From: Actinoallomurus liliacearum
GTDB taxonomy: Bacteria > Actinomycetota > Actinomycetes > Streptosporangiales > Streptosporangiaceae
Assembly: GCF_039542035.1 (NCBI RefSeq)
Contig: NZ_BAABHJ010000034.1
Span: 1-51,771 of the forward strand
Direction: 5' to 3'
Length of the DNA stretch: 51,771 bases
The position numbers and the translations under genes are program-made. Below, in pieces: positions 35,306-43,616 of this stretch (its first letter is position 1; every line of letters starts with the position of its first letter). The notes under the pieces are model-generated. The model had not been told where the DNA came from, did no database searches, and was given only the letters and a program-made list of their open reading frames with translations.

Positions 35306-36039
35306 GTTAATGCCTAGACGAGCGTGGGGTCTCGCGAGCGTGGGGTCTCGCTGTCGCCTCGCGGTTCGTAGGCGTGGATGTCTTTGGCAAGCTGGCCGGT
35401 CCGGTAGGAGTAGGGGCAGAGTTCGGTCGGAATATTTCAGGTTCTGCGCTACGCTTTTTGGCGCGTTCGCTCGCGAGCACGTAGTCTGGCGTAGAAGCGG
35501 GAGCTTCTGCCGCCAAGACGGTGAAGTGAGCGTAGTCCCGGAGTTTTTGGCCGGGGAATTATGATCTTTCGAAGCGGCGCGGTTTCTCTGGTTGTGGCGA
35601 CGCCTGCACGCGGATGCGTGCTTGCGGAGCTGGTTGTGGCCGAGGTGACTTCCGGTCCGGGTCAACTCGCTTGTCAGTGCCTGCACCATGTACAGGCCCC
35701 GACCGCATTGTGGCATGTCGCCGAGCTCTGGAGCCTGTTCGTGCTTCGGGAGGGCGATGACGTGAACGTCCTCGTCGGCCGGTGCTCCCACCTGGACGGA
35801 CCCGCGAGTACCGCATCGTCGAGGGCGGGTCGGCGAGCAAGAAGGCGACGAACTCGCGGCTATTAGCGTGTTCGGCCAAGCCGGGGAAACCCGGTTGTGA
35901 TGGCCTGCTCGGCGTGATTTCAGCCGCCTTGAGCTGCTGGAAGGAAGGTAACTACCCCTTGTTCTCGACTACTCCAACCTCAACGCACTGGCCGTTGGAA
36001 CTGGATCGGCTGCTCTTGCGCCAATCAATCCGGGACAAG
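35306..36039. other. Intergenic stretch, probable gene debris
   Basis: No intact gene. Minus-strand frames around 35560-35880 give short protein-like patches in two frames, such as REFVAFLLADPP and GRGLYMVQALTSEL. The latter resembles the G box of RsbW-like ATPases, a gene type present intact at 37025. I read the stretch as decayed sequence at the island border, with low certainty. Confidence 0.4.
35320..35351. repeat. Perfect tandem repeat, 2 x 16 bases
   Basis: GAGCGTGGGGTCTCGC occurs twice head to tail, beginning 15 bases after the Vsr stop at the right edge of the low-GC island. It may mark a recombination joint; it has no known function. Confidence 0.7.
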
Positions 36040-36915
36040 TCATCCATCGCCTGCCCCTCCCCTCGCTGAGTACTCACTGGCCACGCGTGTTAGAAGCTGT
36101 CTGGTGGCATCCGGACTGATTGCGACAGCTCTGAGGTGTTCGTAGAGGCCAGTGTAGCGATGTACGTCTGCTTCCTCTTCGAGGAAAAGGTCACCGGCCA
36201 TGCTGTCGATGTAGACAACAGACGGATCGCCGGGAAACTGAAGCACGACGAACGATCCTGGCATGCCAGGATGTGCGCCAGTGTCGAACGGAACGACCTG
36301 GAGGGTGACGTTCGGCCGTTCCGTGGCTGAGACCAGGTGCAAGAGCTGATCCCGCATGACGGTTGGGCCACCGACGGCGCGGTGGATCGCAGCTTCGTCG
36401 CAGATCGCCCAAAGGTGGAACGTACGGTCACGGTCGAGGATCGCTTGGCGTTCCATCCTGACCTGGACTCGCCGGTCGACCTCTTCTCGGCTGAGCGATG
36501 GCATGCCGCCGGGGATGACAGCGCGGGCATAGTCCTCGCTCTGGAGGAGGCCGGGGATGTAGAGGCTCTCGTAGTTCCAGACGCTCCGAGCTTCGTTTTC
36601 GAACTCGATGTAGGCGCTGTACTCCTCGGGTAGCTCGTCGGTGTACGCCTGCCACCATCCGGATTGCGACGAGTCCTTGAGGAGCTTGGTGAGGGCTCGC
36701 TGCTCCTCAGGCTCGACCTCGTACAGCGTGAGCATGGCAGCGAGTGTGCGGGCTTGCGGACGGACCTTCGCCTTCTCGATCCGGTAGAGCGTGGCCTTGT
36801 TGATCCCAGTGGCTTCTGCAACGTCCTCCCTGCTCAGGCCGCGAGCGGTACGTAGCCGGCCCAGGCTTCCGGCCAGGCGGCGCAGCCGGACAGTGGGGCG
36901 CGGATGAGCAGGCAT
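36040..36915 (-). CDS. XRE family regulator with DUF5753 (Scr1-type)
   Basis: 291 residues; ATG 36915 has GGAGG five bases upstream. N-terminal helix-turn-helix (about 15-70): LRTARGLSREDVAEATGINK, TLYRIEKAKVRPQARTLAAM. The rest is DUF5753, a putative effector domain: YEVEPEEQRAL, ESLYIPGLLQSEDYARAV, VDRRVQVRMERQAIL, LQVVPFDTGAHPGMPGSFVV. Such proteins are abundant in actinomycetes, usually paired with a DUF397 or RsbW-like ATPase gene and take part in development-type control. Here the ATPase is divergent. The inverted repeat at 36934-36966 is the likely operator. No DUF397 gene is seen nearby. Confidence 0.9.
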   Translation of the reverse strand: MPAHPRPTVRLRRLAGSLGRLRTARGLSREDVAEATGINKATLYRIEKAKVRPQARTLAAMLTLYEVEPEEQRALTKLLKDSSQSGWWQAYTDELPEEYSAYIEFENEARSVWNYESLYIPGLLQSEDYARAVIPGGMPSLSREEVDRRVQVRMERQAILDRDRTFHLWAICDEAAIHRAVGGPTVMRDQLLHLVSATERPNVTLQVVPFDTGAHPGMPGSFVVLQFPGDPSVVYIDSMAGDLFLEEEADVHRYTGLYEHLRAVAISPDATRQLLTRVASEYSARGGAGDG

Positions 36916-36933
36916 GGGGGCCTCCCTGAGAAC

Positions 36934-36966
36934 TATGCAACCTGAATCCTATGCAACAGGTTGCAT
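36934..36966. promoter_or_regulatory. Operator candidate with repeated TATGCAAC half-sites
   Basis: ATGCAAC, two bases, GTTGCAT (36951-36966) is a perfect inverted repeat; a further TATGCAACCTG half-site lies at 36934. This is 19-51 bases upstream of the XRE start and 59 bases before the divergent ATPase start, so binding could control both genes. Confidence 0.65.
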
Positions 36967-37024
36967 TGATCTTCATTGCATTTTCACACTGAGCATACGA
37001 CACTTTACCGAGCGTGGTGATCGC

Positions 37025-37471
37025 ATGAGGCCAACCGTGGCGTTCTTCCCGACGCAGCAGGACCAAGCCGTCCCCCTGGCTGCCGCCCCAAACGCCGTGC
37101 CCCTCGCCCGTCGCCTGGTTGCCGAGGTGGCTCGGCACTGGCACCTCCCGACTGAGCTGATCCACGACACGGAAACGATCGTGTCGGAACTGGCCACGAA
37201 CGCACTTAAGGCCACGGTGGGCTTCCATCAGGCCATGGGGATCACCGAGATCGGCCGTATCCGCCTACGTCTCAAGTGGACGAGTCCGAGCCTCTTCACC
37301 GAGGTCTGGGACATCAACCCAGTCCTCCCAACCAAGCGTCAGCCGAACGACCTCGATCTAGACGGTCGGGGCCTGGGAATCATCGAGATGCTCAGCGCAC
37401 GCTGGGCGGCCGTGCACTGCGAGGATGGCGGCAAGATCGTATGGGCCGAACAACGTCTCTGCTCGTACTAG
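37025..37471 (+). CDS. RsbW-like ATP-binding (HATPase_c_2) protein
   Basis: 148 residues from ATG 37025. GHKL fold of anti-sigma/serine kinase type: IHDTETIVSELATNALKAT (N box), VWDINPVLP and LDGRGLGIIEMLSARWAAVH (G1/G2 box). Single domain with no transmembrane part. Proteins like this phosphorylate anti-anti-sigma factors or act with XRE/DUF397 partners. The downstream gene is convergent with only five bases between stops. Confidence 0.88.
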   Translation: MRPTVAFFPTQQDQAVPLAAAPNAVPLARRLVAEVARHWHLPTELIHDTETIVSELATNALKATVGFHQAMGITEIGRIRLRLKWTSPSLFTEVWDINPVLPTKRQPNDLDLDGRGLGIIEMLSARWAAVHCEDGGKIVWAEQRLCSY

Positions 37472-37476
37472 CGGAG

Positions 37477-37974
37477 TTATAGCGCTTCTACTGCGTTGGC
37501 TCGGCTCCGCGACGCCAATGTCGAGGAAGCGATCTCGTTGGCGAGCCAGTCTGCGGCGGCGGTTTCGCGTTCCTGGATTGTGAAGATGCCTTCGGCGGCG
37601 CGAACCTCATACGGAAGCCAGTCGATCGCCAGCCGCCGAGCGACCCAGTCCACCGCCGACCGGACCAGCGGAATCTGAGGGTCGTCGGTGTGGCCGTTGG
37701 GTGCGAAGTGCAGGTCCAGGCCCTGGCGGATGAGGTCGGGCAGCGGGACGCCGTGCTGGAGGCCGACCGAGAGCGTGACGGCGTAGATGTCCATGAGTCC
37801 GGCCTGGGTCTGGCCTTGCTTGCCCCACTGGATGAACACCTCACCGAGCGTGCCGTCGTGGCGGCTGTTGGCGGTCAGTGAGAATCGCTCCCCGCCGATG
37901 GTGACGGCGGTGGTGAGGCCGGCCCGGCTCCGCGGCATGTGCTGTTGGTGCTGCGGGCTCGGGGGGAGCGTCAT
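37477..37974 (-). CDS. Orphan TSCPD-domain protein (NrdJ C-terminal-like)
   Basis: About 165 residues from ATG 37974, which has GGAGG five bases before; the frame runs far upstream only as a shadow. GTLGEVFIQWGKQGQTQAGL, MDIYAVTLSVGLQHGVPLPD, LHFAPNGHTDDPQIPLVRSA and VDWVARRLAIDWLPYE correspond to the C-terminal domain of the B12-dependent class II ribonucleotide reductase. The catalytic barrel is absent, so it is not a reductase by itself. It could be a regulatory or thioredoxin-interaction piece; a conserved stand-alone form or a remnant are both possible, but clean start and ribosome site favour a real gene. Confidence 0.8.
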   Translation of the reverse strand: MTLPPSPQHQQHMPRSRAGLTTAVTIGGERFSLTANSRHDGTLGEVFIQWGKQGQTQAGLMDIYAVTLSVGLQHGVPLPDLIRQGLDLHFAPNGHTDDPQIPLVRSAVDWVARRLAIDWLPYEVRAAEGIFTIQERETAAADWLANEIASSTLASRSRANAVEAL

Positions 37975-38145
37975 ATCCGCCTCCATGACCGGTTCCACAA
38001 TTTGTGGGAGGTTCGCTGAGTCTGGCAACTGCATGTGCTGCGCGGGGAGCTTAGTGAGCCGGACCGTTACGACGCGGGATGGCTCGCCGACGTCTACCTG
38101 ACGGACCCGGCGGCGGGAGCGTGATCGGGGTCGTACGCTCGCACG

Positions 38146-38577
38146 ATGGGACATGACGATCTTCCGACGCTTGAGCTCGCGCTGCCCGGGCCGCTGCGGG
38201 ACAGTGGGGTGGCGGCGATCCTGAATGGGCAGAAGACGGCGCTCACCGGGCTTCTTGAGATCTACGAGCACGCCGGGGAGGCGGTGCCGGAGGTCGGGCA
38301 GCGGCTCGCCGTGGTGGACTCCGACGGACGGCCGGCGGTTGTGATCGAGCTCGTCGAGGTGCGCGTCGTCCCCATCAAGGAGATCGACGACGACTACGCC
38401 CTGGCGGAAGGGCGCGGGTACGCCGACGCTGCGGAGTGGCGGGCGGCGCATGAGGAGTTCTTCCAGAGCGACGGAGTGAGCGAGTACCTGGGGCACACCC
38501 CCGTCATCGACGATGACACGCTCGTCGTCGCCGAGCGCTTCCGCGTGGTGGACGCCGGCGATCCCGGTCGGTCCTGA
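38146..38577 (+). CDS. ASCH domain-containing protein
   Basis: 143 residues. ASCH (PUA-like) domain: ELALPGPLRDSGVAAILNGQ with KTALTGLLEIYEHAGE, VGQRLAVVDSDGRPAVVIEL and VEVRVVPIKEIDDDYALAEG followed by WRAAHEEFF. Proteins of this kind bind RNA or modified nucleosides; some are amidohydrolases or ribonucleases. The Lys-Thr in NGQKTALTG and Arg/Lys further on are typical. Divergent from the TSCPD gene. Confidence 0.88.
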   Translation: MGHDDLPTLELALPGPLRDSGVAAILNGQKTALTGLLEIYEHAGEAVPEVGQRLAVVDSDGRPAVVIELVEVRVVPIKEIDDDYALAEGRGYADAAEWRAAHEEFFQSDGVSEYLGHTPVIDDDTLVVAERFRVVDAGDPGRS

Positions 38578-38662
38578 CCGAGGAGGCGAGCCGGAAGCCG
38601 CTCGTCGCGAACCGCCGTGAGGCCGGGCGTCTCGGCTGGACGCTCGGCCATCATGGTGGCCC

Positions 38663-39247
38663 ATGAGCCGATTGCCCACGCTGTCCGCCACGGAAGTAAC
38701 CTCGGACCGACTCGTGCTGCGCAAAGCGCGCGACACCGACCGCGAAGGGCTCATCGAGATCTTCACCGATCCTGCGGTCCGGGCGTACCTCGGTGGTCCG
38801 ATGGCCCGCAGCGAGATGGAGAAGTTCCTCGACGCGTTCGGCACGGCGAATACGACCTCTGAGCCCGGCAGCTTCGTCATCGCGGACAACCCGACGCACG
38901 GGCTCATCGGAATCCTGGGGCTCGGCCGTCGGTCCGCCGACCGGCCCGGGCACCTCACCGAGGACGGTGAGGAACTGGAACTGTCCTATGTCCTGCGGCG
39001 CAGCGCGTGGGGCGCCGGGCTCGCGTTCGAGGCCGCGACGGTGGCGTTGCGGGCCGCCGCCGACGAACTCCCCGACCAGCCGGTCCTGGTCGTGACCCAG
39101 GCGGCCAACGAGCGCGCGCTCAAGCTCGCCGCCCGCCTTGGCTTTCACCCTGTCGACACCTTCGAGCAGTTCGGCGCGGAGCAGACCCTCAGCACCGCCA
39201 CGCTGCACACGTTCAAGTACGAAGGACCGGACGAACTTCGCGCCTGA
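38663..39247 (+). CDS. GNAT family N-acetyltransferase (RimJ/RimL-like)
   Basis: 194 residues. TSDRLVLRKARDTDREGLIE start, central strand ELSYVLRRSAWGAGLAFEAA with the acetyl-CoA loop in RRSAWGAGLA, and VTQAANERALKLAARLGFHP, the classic motif after which the chain ends. Substrate may be a protein N-terminus or a small amine. It ends three bases before a strong terminator. Confidence 0.88.
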   Translation: MSRLPTLSATEVTSDRLVLRKARDTDREGLIEIFTDPAVRAYLGGPMARSEMEKFLDAFGTANTTSEPGSFVIADNPTHGLIGILGLGRRSADRPGHLTEDGEELELSYVLRRSAWGAGLAFEAATVALRAAADELPDQPVLVVTQAANERALKLAARLGFHPVDTFEQFGAEQTLSTATLHTFKYEGPDELRA

Positions 39248-39249
39248 GC

Positions 39250-39277
39250 GGGGATCGGCAGGGCCCTGCCGATCCCC
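39250..39277. terminator. Bidirectional terminator hairpin
   Basis: A perfect 28-base palindrome (left arm GGGGATCGGCAGGG) lies between the GNAT stop (39247) and the convergent alpha/beta hydrolase stop (39286). Confidence 0.8.
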
Positions 39278-39285
39278 GGGGCTGG

Positions 39286-40086
39286 TCAGCCGAGGGTGTC
39301 CAGGAAGTCTTTGACGGCGGTGGCGAAGCCGTCCGGGTCGGTGGTGTGGGCGAAGTGGTCGCCGTCGAGTTCGGCGAGGCGGGTGTTGGCGCGGCGGGCG
39401 ACGATCTCCCGGCCTTCCTCGGAGGTGATGACCTGGCTGTTGCGGGCCAGCACGAACAGGGCGGGGCACTCGGTGGAGGTCCAGTCGGCCCAGTGGTCGC
39501 CGTGCGTTCCCTGCTCTGAGGTGATGGTGTCCTGCGGGTGGAACGGCAGACGCCAGCCGCCGTCGGCGGTGGGGCGCAGCTTGTCGCCGAGCATCGGGGC
39601 CAGCGGGCCGAGGGCGGCCAGGAGCGTCTGCCGGTCGGGGGCGGTGTAGGGCATCGACAGGACGAACGACAGTGCGCTGGGGCCGTCGTCGAGATCGCAG
39701 ACCGGGCCCTCGACGTTGACGATGGCCGACACGCGCCCGGGGTGCCGGGCGGCGATCTGGTAGGCGGTGATGGCGCCGCCGGAGTGGCCGAGTGTCACGG
39801 CCTGCTCGATCCCGAGGTGGTCCAGGAGGGCGATCGCGTCGGCGACGTAGTCGTCGCGGGTGTAGGAGGCGGCCCGGTCGGAGTCGCCGTGCCCGCGCTG
39901 GTCGGGTGCGATGACCCGCCACTGCGGCGCCAGTGCCTCGGCCAGCTGTGCCCAGGTCTGTCCCTCGTAGAGGTGGCCGTGCAGGGCCAGCAGCGGCCGG
40001 CCCGGTCCGCCGAAGTCCAGGTAGGACAGTCGACGGCCGTCGATGTGGAGCTCGCCGCGGATTCCGGTGACGCTGGTGCCGTTCAT
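39286..40086 (-). CDS. Alpha/beta hydrolase
   Basis: 266 residues. HGHLYEGQTW oxyanion region, PDQRGHGDSDRA, nucleophile elbow TLGHSGGAITAYQIA (Ser102), LFVLARNSQVI acid strand and DGDHFAHTTDPDGFATAVKD with the catalytic His. The GHSGG elbow is common in epoxide hydrolase and dienelactone-hydrolase-like members. Cytoplasmic, single unit, substrate unknown. Unrelated in sequence detail to the hydrolase at 3508. Confidence 0.88.
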   Translation of the reverse strand: MNGTSVTGIRGELHIDGRRLSYLDFGGPGRPLLALHGHLYEGQTWAQLAEALAPQWRVIAPDQRGHGDSDRAASYTRDDYVADAIALLDHLGIEQAVTLGHSGGAITAYQIAARHPGRVSAIVNVEGPVCDLDDGPSALSFVLSMPYTAPDRQTLLAALGPLAPMLGDKLRPTADGGWRLPFHPQDTITSEQGTHGDHWADWTSTECPALFVLARNSQVITSEEGREIVARRANTRLAELDGDHFAHTTDPDGFATAVKDFLDTLG

Positions 40087-40430
40087 GATCGAACCTCCGT
40101 CAGGTGTCTGTCTCGATGAACAGCACTCTGTCCGCGCCCGCTGACCATGGACGCACCAGCCGCTGACAGTTCGCCTTCCTCTTTGGTCAGCCGGAACCTC
40201 GAGTTGCCGGCGCGGGTGTGGGCGAGTCGGTAGGAGTCAGTGCCGGTCTCGATGGCGATCGCGGGTGGCCCGGCCGAAGACGTCGACCGGGCCTGCCACT
40301 CGCGCCACGGGTCAGCTGCAGGCGCGCGACTTTCCGGTGTCCGGTTCAGCAGCCACGGAGGTAGGCCGCGTTCGACCACCGGTTGAAGCGCAGCGACGCC
40401 CGAGCACGACCAACGGCGGAGAATGCACGG
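40087..40430 (-). pseudogene. Possible IS21-type IstB 3' remnant
   Basis: No intact gene between the hydrolase and the Nudix gene. On the minus strand near 40195-40262 the frame reads ETGTDSYRLAHTRAGN, which resembles the C-terminal end of IstB ATPases of IS21-family elements (GDSYRL pattern). The rest of the element, including Walker motifs, is missing. I rate this a scrap of an insertion sequence at low certainty. Confidence 0.35.
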
Positions 40431-40889
40431 GTGACCCGACCCCGAATCCGCGTCGCCGCCTACGTGATCAGACATCGGCGGGTCCCCGAACTCCTGGTCT
40501 TCGACCACGTCGGCATGCCCCAAGCCGGCACCCAGGTTCCCGCCGGCGGCATCCACCCCGGCGAGGAACTACCGCAGGCCGTCCTGCGCGAGGTCGCCGA
40601 AGAGACCGGTCTGCGCACCGTCTCCGTGGTGCGGCGGATCACCGTGGAGGACAAACCCCATCCCGACACCCGCCGACCGCGCAGGACCACCTACTTCCAT
40701 CTTCAGGCGCCTCCGACCACGGCCGACGCCTGGAACCACACCGTACGGGGCGACGGAGACGACCTGGGACTGACGTTCGCCTGCCGCTTCCTGCCGCTAC
40801 CGCTGGAACGACCGCTGGCCGACGACCAGGACCTATGGCTGGGCCATATCGACCCACGCTGGACGACCCTGACCCGCACCCGCGCCTGA
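40431..40889 (+). CDS. Nudix hydrolase
   Basis: About 152 residues from GTG 40431, preceded by GGCGGAG. Nudix box complete: GGIHPGEELPQAVLREVAEE followed by TGL, with the metal-binding REVAEE. The N-terminal strand VAAYVIRHRRVPELLVFDHV and C-terminal WLGHIDPRW follow the usual pattern. Hydrolyses a nucleoside-diphosphate-linked substrate, unknown. It follows the probable insertion sequence scrap. Confidence 0.87.
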   Translation: MTRPRIRVAAYVIRHRRVPELLVFDHVGMPQAGTQVPAGGIHPGEELPQAVLREVAEETGLRTVSVVRRITVEDKPHPDTRRPRRTTYFHLQAPPTTADAWNHTVRGDGDDLGLTFACRFLPLPLERPLADDQDLWLGHIDPRWTTLTRTRA

Positions 40890-41079
40890 CCACTACCGCG
40901 CCGGCACCGAAGTTCAGAAGGGTCGGGTTCGTCCAGAGATCATTTTGTTATCTGAGGCGCCCGAACGACCCTCACCGAGTCAGCGTCAGACTCGCCGACG
41001 GGAACGATCTTGAGCGCTTGAGGTGCTCACCGGGTTTCTCGATCGAGCAGGACGTTTCGGCGGTGTGGAGGATCGCGCG

Positions 41080-42561
41080 GTGACCAGTCGAGTTCTGTTG
41101 TCCGGCGACCCACAGCGCCTCGGCCCCTACGAGTTGATGGGACGTCTGGGGGCGGGCGGCCAGGGCGTCGTCTATCTGGCGAGACGGGCCGACGACTCCG
41201 GGGAGTCCCCGCAGCGCCTCGCGGTGAAGGTGCTCCGGCAGGACCTGGCGATCGACGACGCGGCACGCGCCCGTTTCGTGCAGGAGGTCGCGGCGGCGAA
41301 GGAGGTCGCTCGCTTCTGCACGGCGCAGGTGGTGGACGCCGACGTGACCGGCGACCGTCCGTACATCGTCAGTGAGTACGTCGACGGTCCGTCCCTGCAG
41401 CGGCTGATCTCGGAGAAGGGGCCGCGGGACGGCGCCGATCTGGAGCGACTGGCGATCGCGACCGCGACGGCGCTCGTCGCCATCCACGACGCCGGGATCG
41501 TGCACCGCGATTTCAAACCGCACAACGTCCTGATCGGCCCGGACGGGGCACGGGTGATCGATTTCGGCATCGCGCGCGCGTTGAACACCGGCGCCACGGT
41601 GCCCGGCCGGATCGTCGGCACCCCGCCGTACATGGCGCCCGAGCAACTGGGCGGCGGTCTCATCACGACCGCCACCGACGTCTTCGCCTGGGCATCGACC
41701 ATCCAGCAGGTGCTGCTGCGTCTTCTCCGGCGCAGCGAGGCGGTCGCCAGACCGGCCGGCGACGAGCCGGTCACCACGGTCATGCTGGCCGCGGGCACCG
41801 CGCTCGCCGACCCCACGAGAAGCGCTCCGCTACCGAGCGGCCTGACCGGGGCGTTCGGTGCCGCCGGTTCCCACCGGAGCGCGGCGCACGTCCCGTCCGG
41901 GAACACCACGGCACCGGCGCCCGGTGACCCCGGCCCTGACACCTTGCCACCGTCCCGGCAGGCGCCGCCCGGGGAGATGCCCGCGTCCGGCGAGACGCAC
42001 AGTACGGCGAGGCCGGGCCGTCGGAGGCGGCGCGTGGTCATCCTGTGTTCTGTGGCGGTCGCCGTCGTGGCCGTCGCGGCGACGACGGCGGTTCGCGGCC
42101 TCGTCCATCGAGGACCTGAGGCCACCCAGGCCAAGGCGGTCAGTGAGCTGCTGGGCTCGCAGCTGGCGGCGGGGAACCCGCTGGACGGGAAGCTCACGAC
42201 GACCTGTGATGACGTCGCCGGCTCGGTCTCGGCGTTCGAGCGGCTCGCGAGGGACCGTGGGCGGGAGTCGGCTCGGGCGGGGACCCTGCGGGTCGACCGG
42301 TTGCCGCATGGCGCAGAGCTGCGGCAGGCCATCGGCGACGCGTACCGGTTCTCGCTCGAAGCCGACCAGGCCTACCTCGCGAACGCCCAGCACGTCGCGG
42401 CGCTGAACTGCGGCACGCAGAACGCGCCGAACTCCGATGACCTGCAGCGGGCGCTCGGCGCCAACGACCAGGCCGGCCCCGCCAAACGGCGCGTCGTCGC
42501 GCTGTGGACCCCGATCGCGCGGAAGGAACATCTGCCGATCTACAGGTGGAACGAGCTCTGA
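41080..42561 (+). CDS. Serine/threonine protein kinase with a deleted C-lobe
   Basis: About 493 residues from GTG 41080 (GGAGG eight bases before). Kinase N-lobe and active site are intact: LGAGGQGVVYLA, Lys50 in AVKVL, HRDFKPHNVL (Asp144), VIDFGIAR (Asp161) and GTPPYMAPEQL. After DVFAWASTI (about residue 208) the sequence jumps to QQVLLRLLRR, which normally follows the last kinase helix, so some 80 residues of subdomains IX-XI are missing in frame. A proline-rich linker, one membrane helix (about 319-338) and an outside domain with two Cys follow. PknB-like receptor kinase in origin; activity is doubtful because the C-lobe is reduced. Confidence 0.85.
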   Translation: MTSRVLLSGDPQRLGPYELMGRLGAGGQGVVYLARRADDSGESPQRLAVKVLRQDLAIDDAARARFVQEVAAAKEVARFCTAQVVDADVTGDRPYIVSEYVDGPSLQRLISEKGPRDGADLERLAIATATALVAIHDAGIVHRDFKPHNVLIGPDGARVIDFGIARALNTGATVPGRIVGTPPYMAPEQLGGGLITTATDVFAWASTIQQVLLRLLRRSEAVARPAGDEPVTTVMLAAGTALADPTRSAPLPSGLTGAFGAAGSHRSAAHVPSGNTTAPAPGDPGPDTLPPSRQAPPGEMPASGETHSTARPGRRRRRVVILCSVAVAVVAVAATTAVRGLVHRGPEATQAKAVSELLGSQLAAGNPLDGKLTTTCDDVAGSVSAFERLARDRGRESARAGTLRVDRLPHGAELRQAIGDAYRFSLEADQAYLANAQHVAALNCGTQNAPNSDDLQRALGANDQAGPAKRRVVALWTPIARKEHLPIYRWNEL

Positions 42562-42564
42562 CGT

Positions 42565-43439
42565 TCAGCCATGGGCGGCTTCCCGGACGGGTGGCCGGGC
42601 CGTGCGGGGACGCATGACGAGTGCGGCGAAGGAGAAGCGGCCCCCTGCCGGGATGGAGGCGGGTGGATCAGCCGTGTCCCTTGCCGTGGTGAGGGCCTGG
42701 GCGGTCACCGCGGCGTCGGCGCGGGTGATCGGGCCGGCGGGCCAGGCGGCGACTACGGTGGCCGCGGCGACGAACGCGGCCGCGAACAGGAATGACCACG
42801 GTGCGCCGCCAAGCCGGTCGACGATCAGGCCGGCGATCGTACCGCCGGCCGCGTTGGCCGCGACCGGAACGGGCACCAGCCAGGTGCCGGCCTCGTTGCG
42901 CATGCCGACCGGCACGATGCGGCCGGCGAGGCGATCAGTACCAGGACCGCGACCAGGAGCGGGCCGGCCACGAACACCAGCTCGAACAGCGAGGTCTCCA
43001 CGGCCAGTGCGGCGTTGCGCAGGTGATGCCGGCCGGTACCGGCCTCGGTGAGGCCGATCCACGCGCTGCGGATCGCCGCGGTCAGCGGCGGATAGGTCGC
43101 TCCGGCGAACATCGCCGCCGCCCAGATCAGCGGCATCTCGCCGGCACCGGCCGCGAGCAGGAGCACGACCAGCCCGATCGGGTGGGCGACGGCGCACACG
43201 AGCAGAACGGGGGTGGATTCGCGCCTGTCGGCGAGCCGCCCGACGATCGGGCCGGCGAGGGCGCCCGAGAGCGCGTAGGTGCCGGAGGCGATGCCTGCGG
43301 AGGTGTAACGCCCGGTGGCCTGTTCGACCAGAAGCAACAGGGCGAGGGGCGTCACGCCCATACCCAGGCGAGCGAGCACACCGGCCATCAGCAGCAGCGG
43401 CGCTCCCGGCGTCCGCCATACCGCCACGTAGTGCCGCAA
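42565..43439 (-). pseudogene. MFS transporter remnant with internal deletion and frameshift
   Basis: The first frame starts at TTG 43439 (AAGGA site) with LRHYVAVWRTPGAPLLLMAG and gives about six helices, including YALSGALAGPIVGRLADRRE. It loses its reading near 42920 (LVLIASPA). The adjacent frame continues with GRIVPVGMRNEAGTWLV and GGAPWSFLFAAAFVAAATVV, which is the last helix pair of the same family. Roughly 130 residues of the middle and second half are absent. It cannot encode a working carrier. It ends just four bases from the kinase stop, tail to tail. Confidence 0.78.
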
Positions 43440-43616
43440 GGTGGATCCTTCCGCGCGCTGCCGACGCCACCTACCCGTGATCATGAACCGCCGCCCCAGC
43501 GGCGTTGTTCCAAGAGTGACCGCGCGGGATTTCGGTGTATTCGAAGGCGTAGGCGGTCCCACCTGGGTAGGGAGATCAGGAACTAGGATCGGCCCGCAGT
43601 CGATCGTGGAGGCCCG

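Noticed and set aside
35561..35866. Plus-strand 101-residue frame after Vsr
   Set aside because: No ribosome site, no recognisable pattern, and the minus strand gives equally plausible scraps.
21010..37000. CRISPR array, tRNA or integrase at the island
   Set aside because: No regularly spaced repeats, cloverleaf-like sequence or recombinase motif was seen.
37974..38958. Upstream extension of the TSCPD frame to 493 residues
   Set aside because: The extension is antisense to the ASCH and GNAT genes; ATG 37974 has a good GGAGG site.
39007..39922. Arg/Pro-rich frame opposite GNAT and hydrolase as a disordered protein
   Set aside because: Only a shadow of the two real genes; no start signal.
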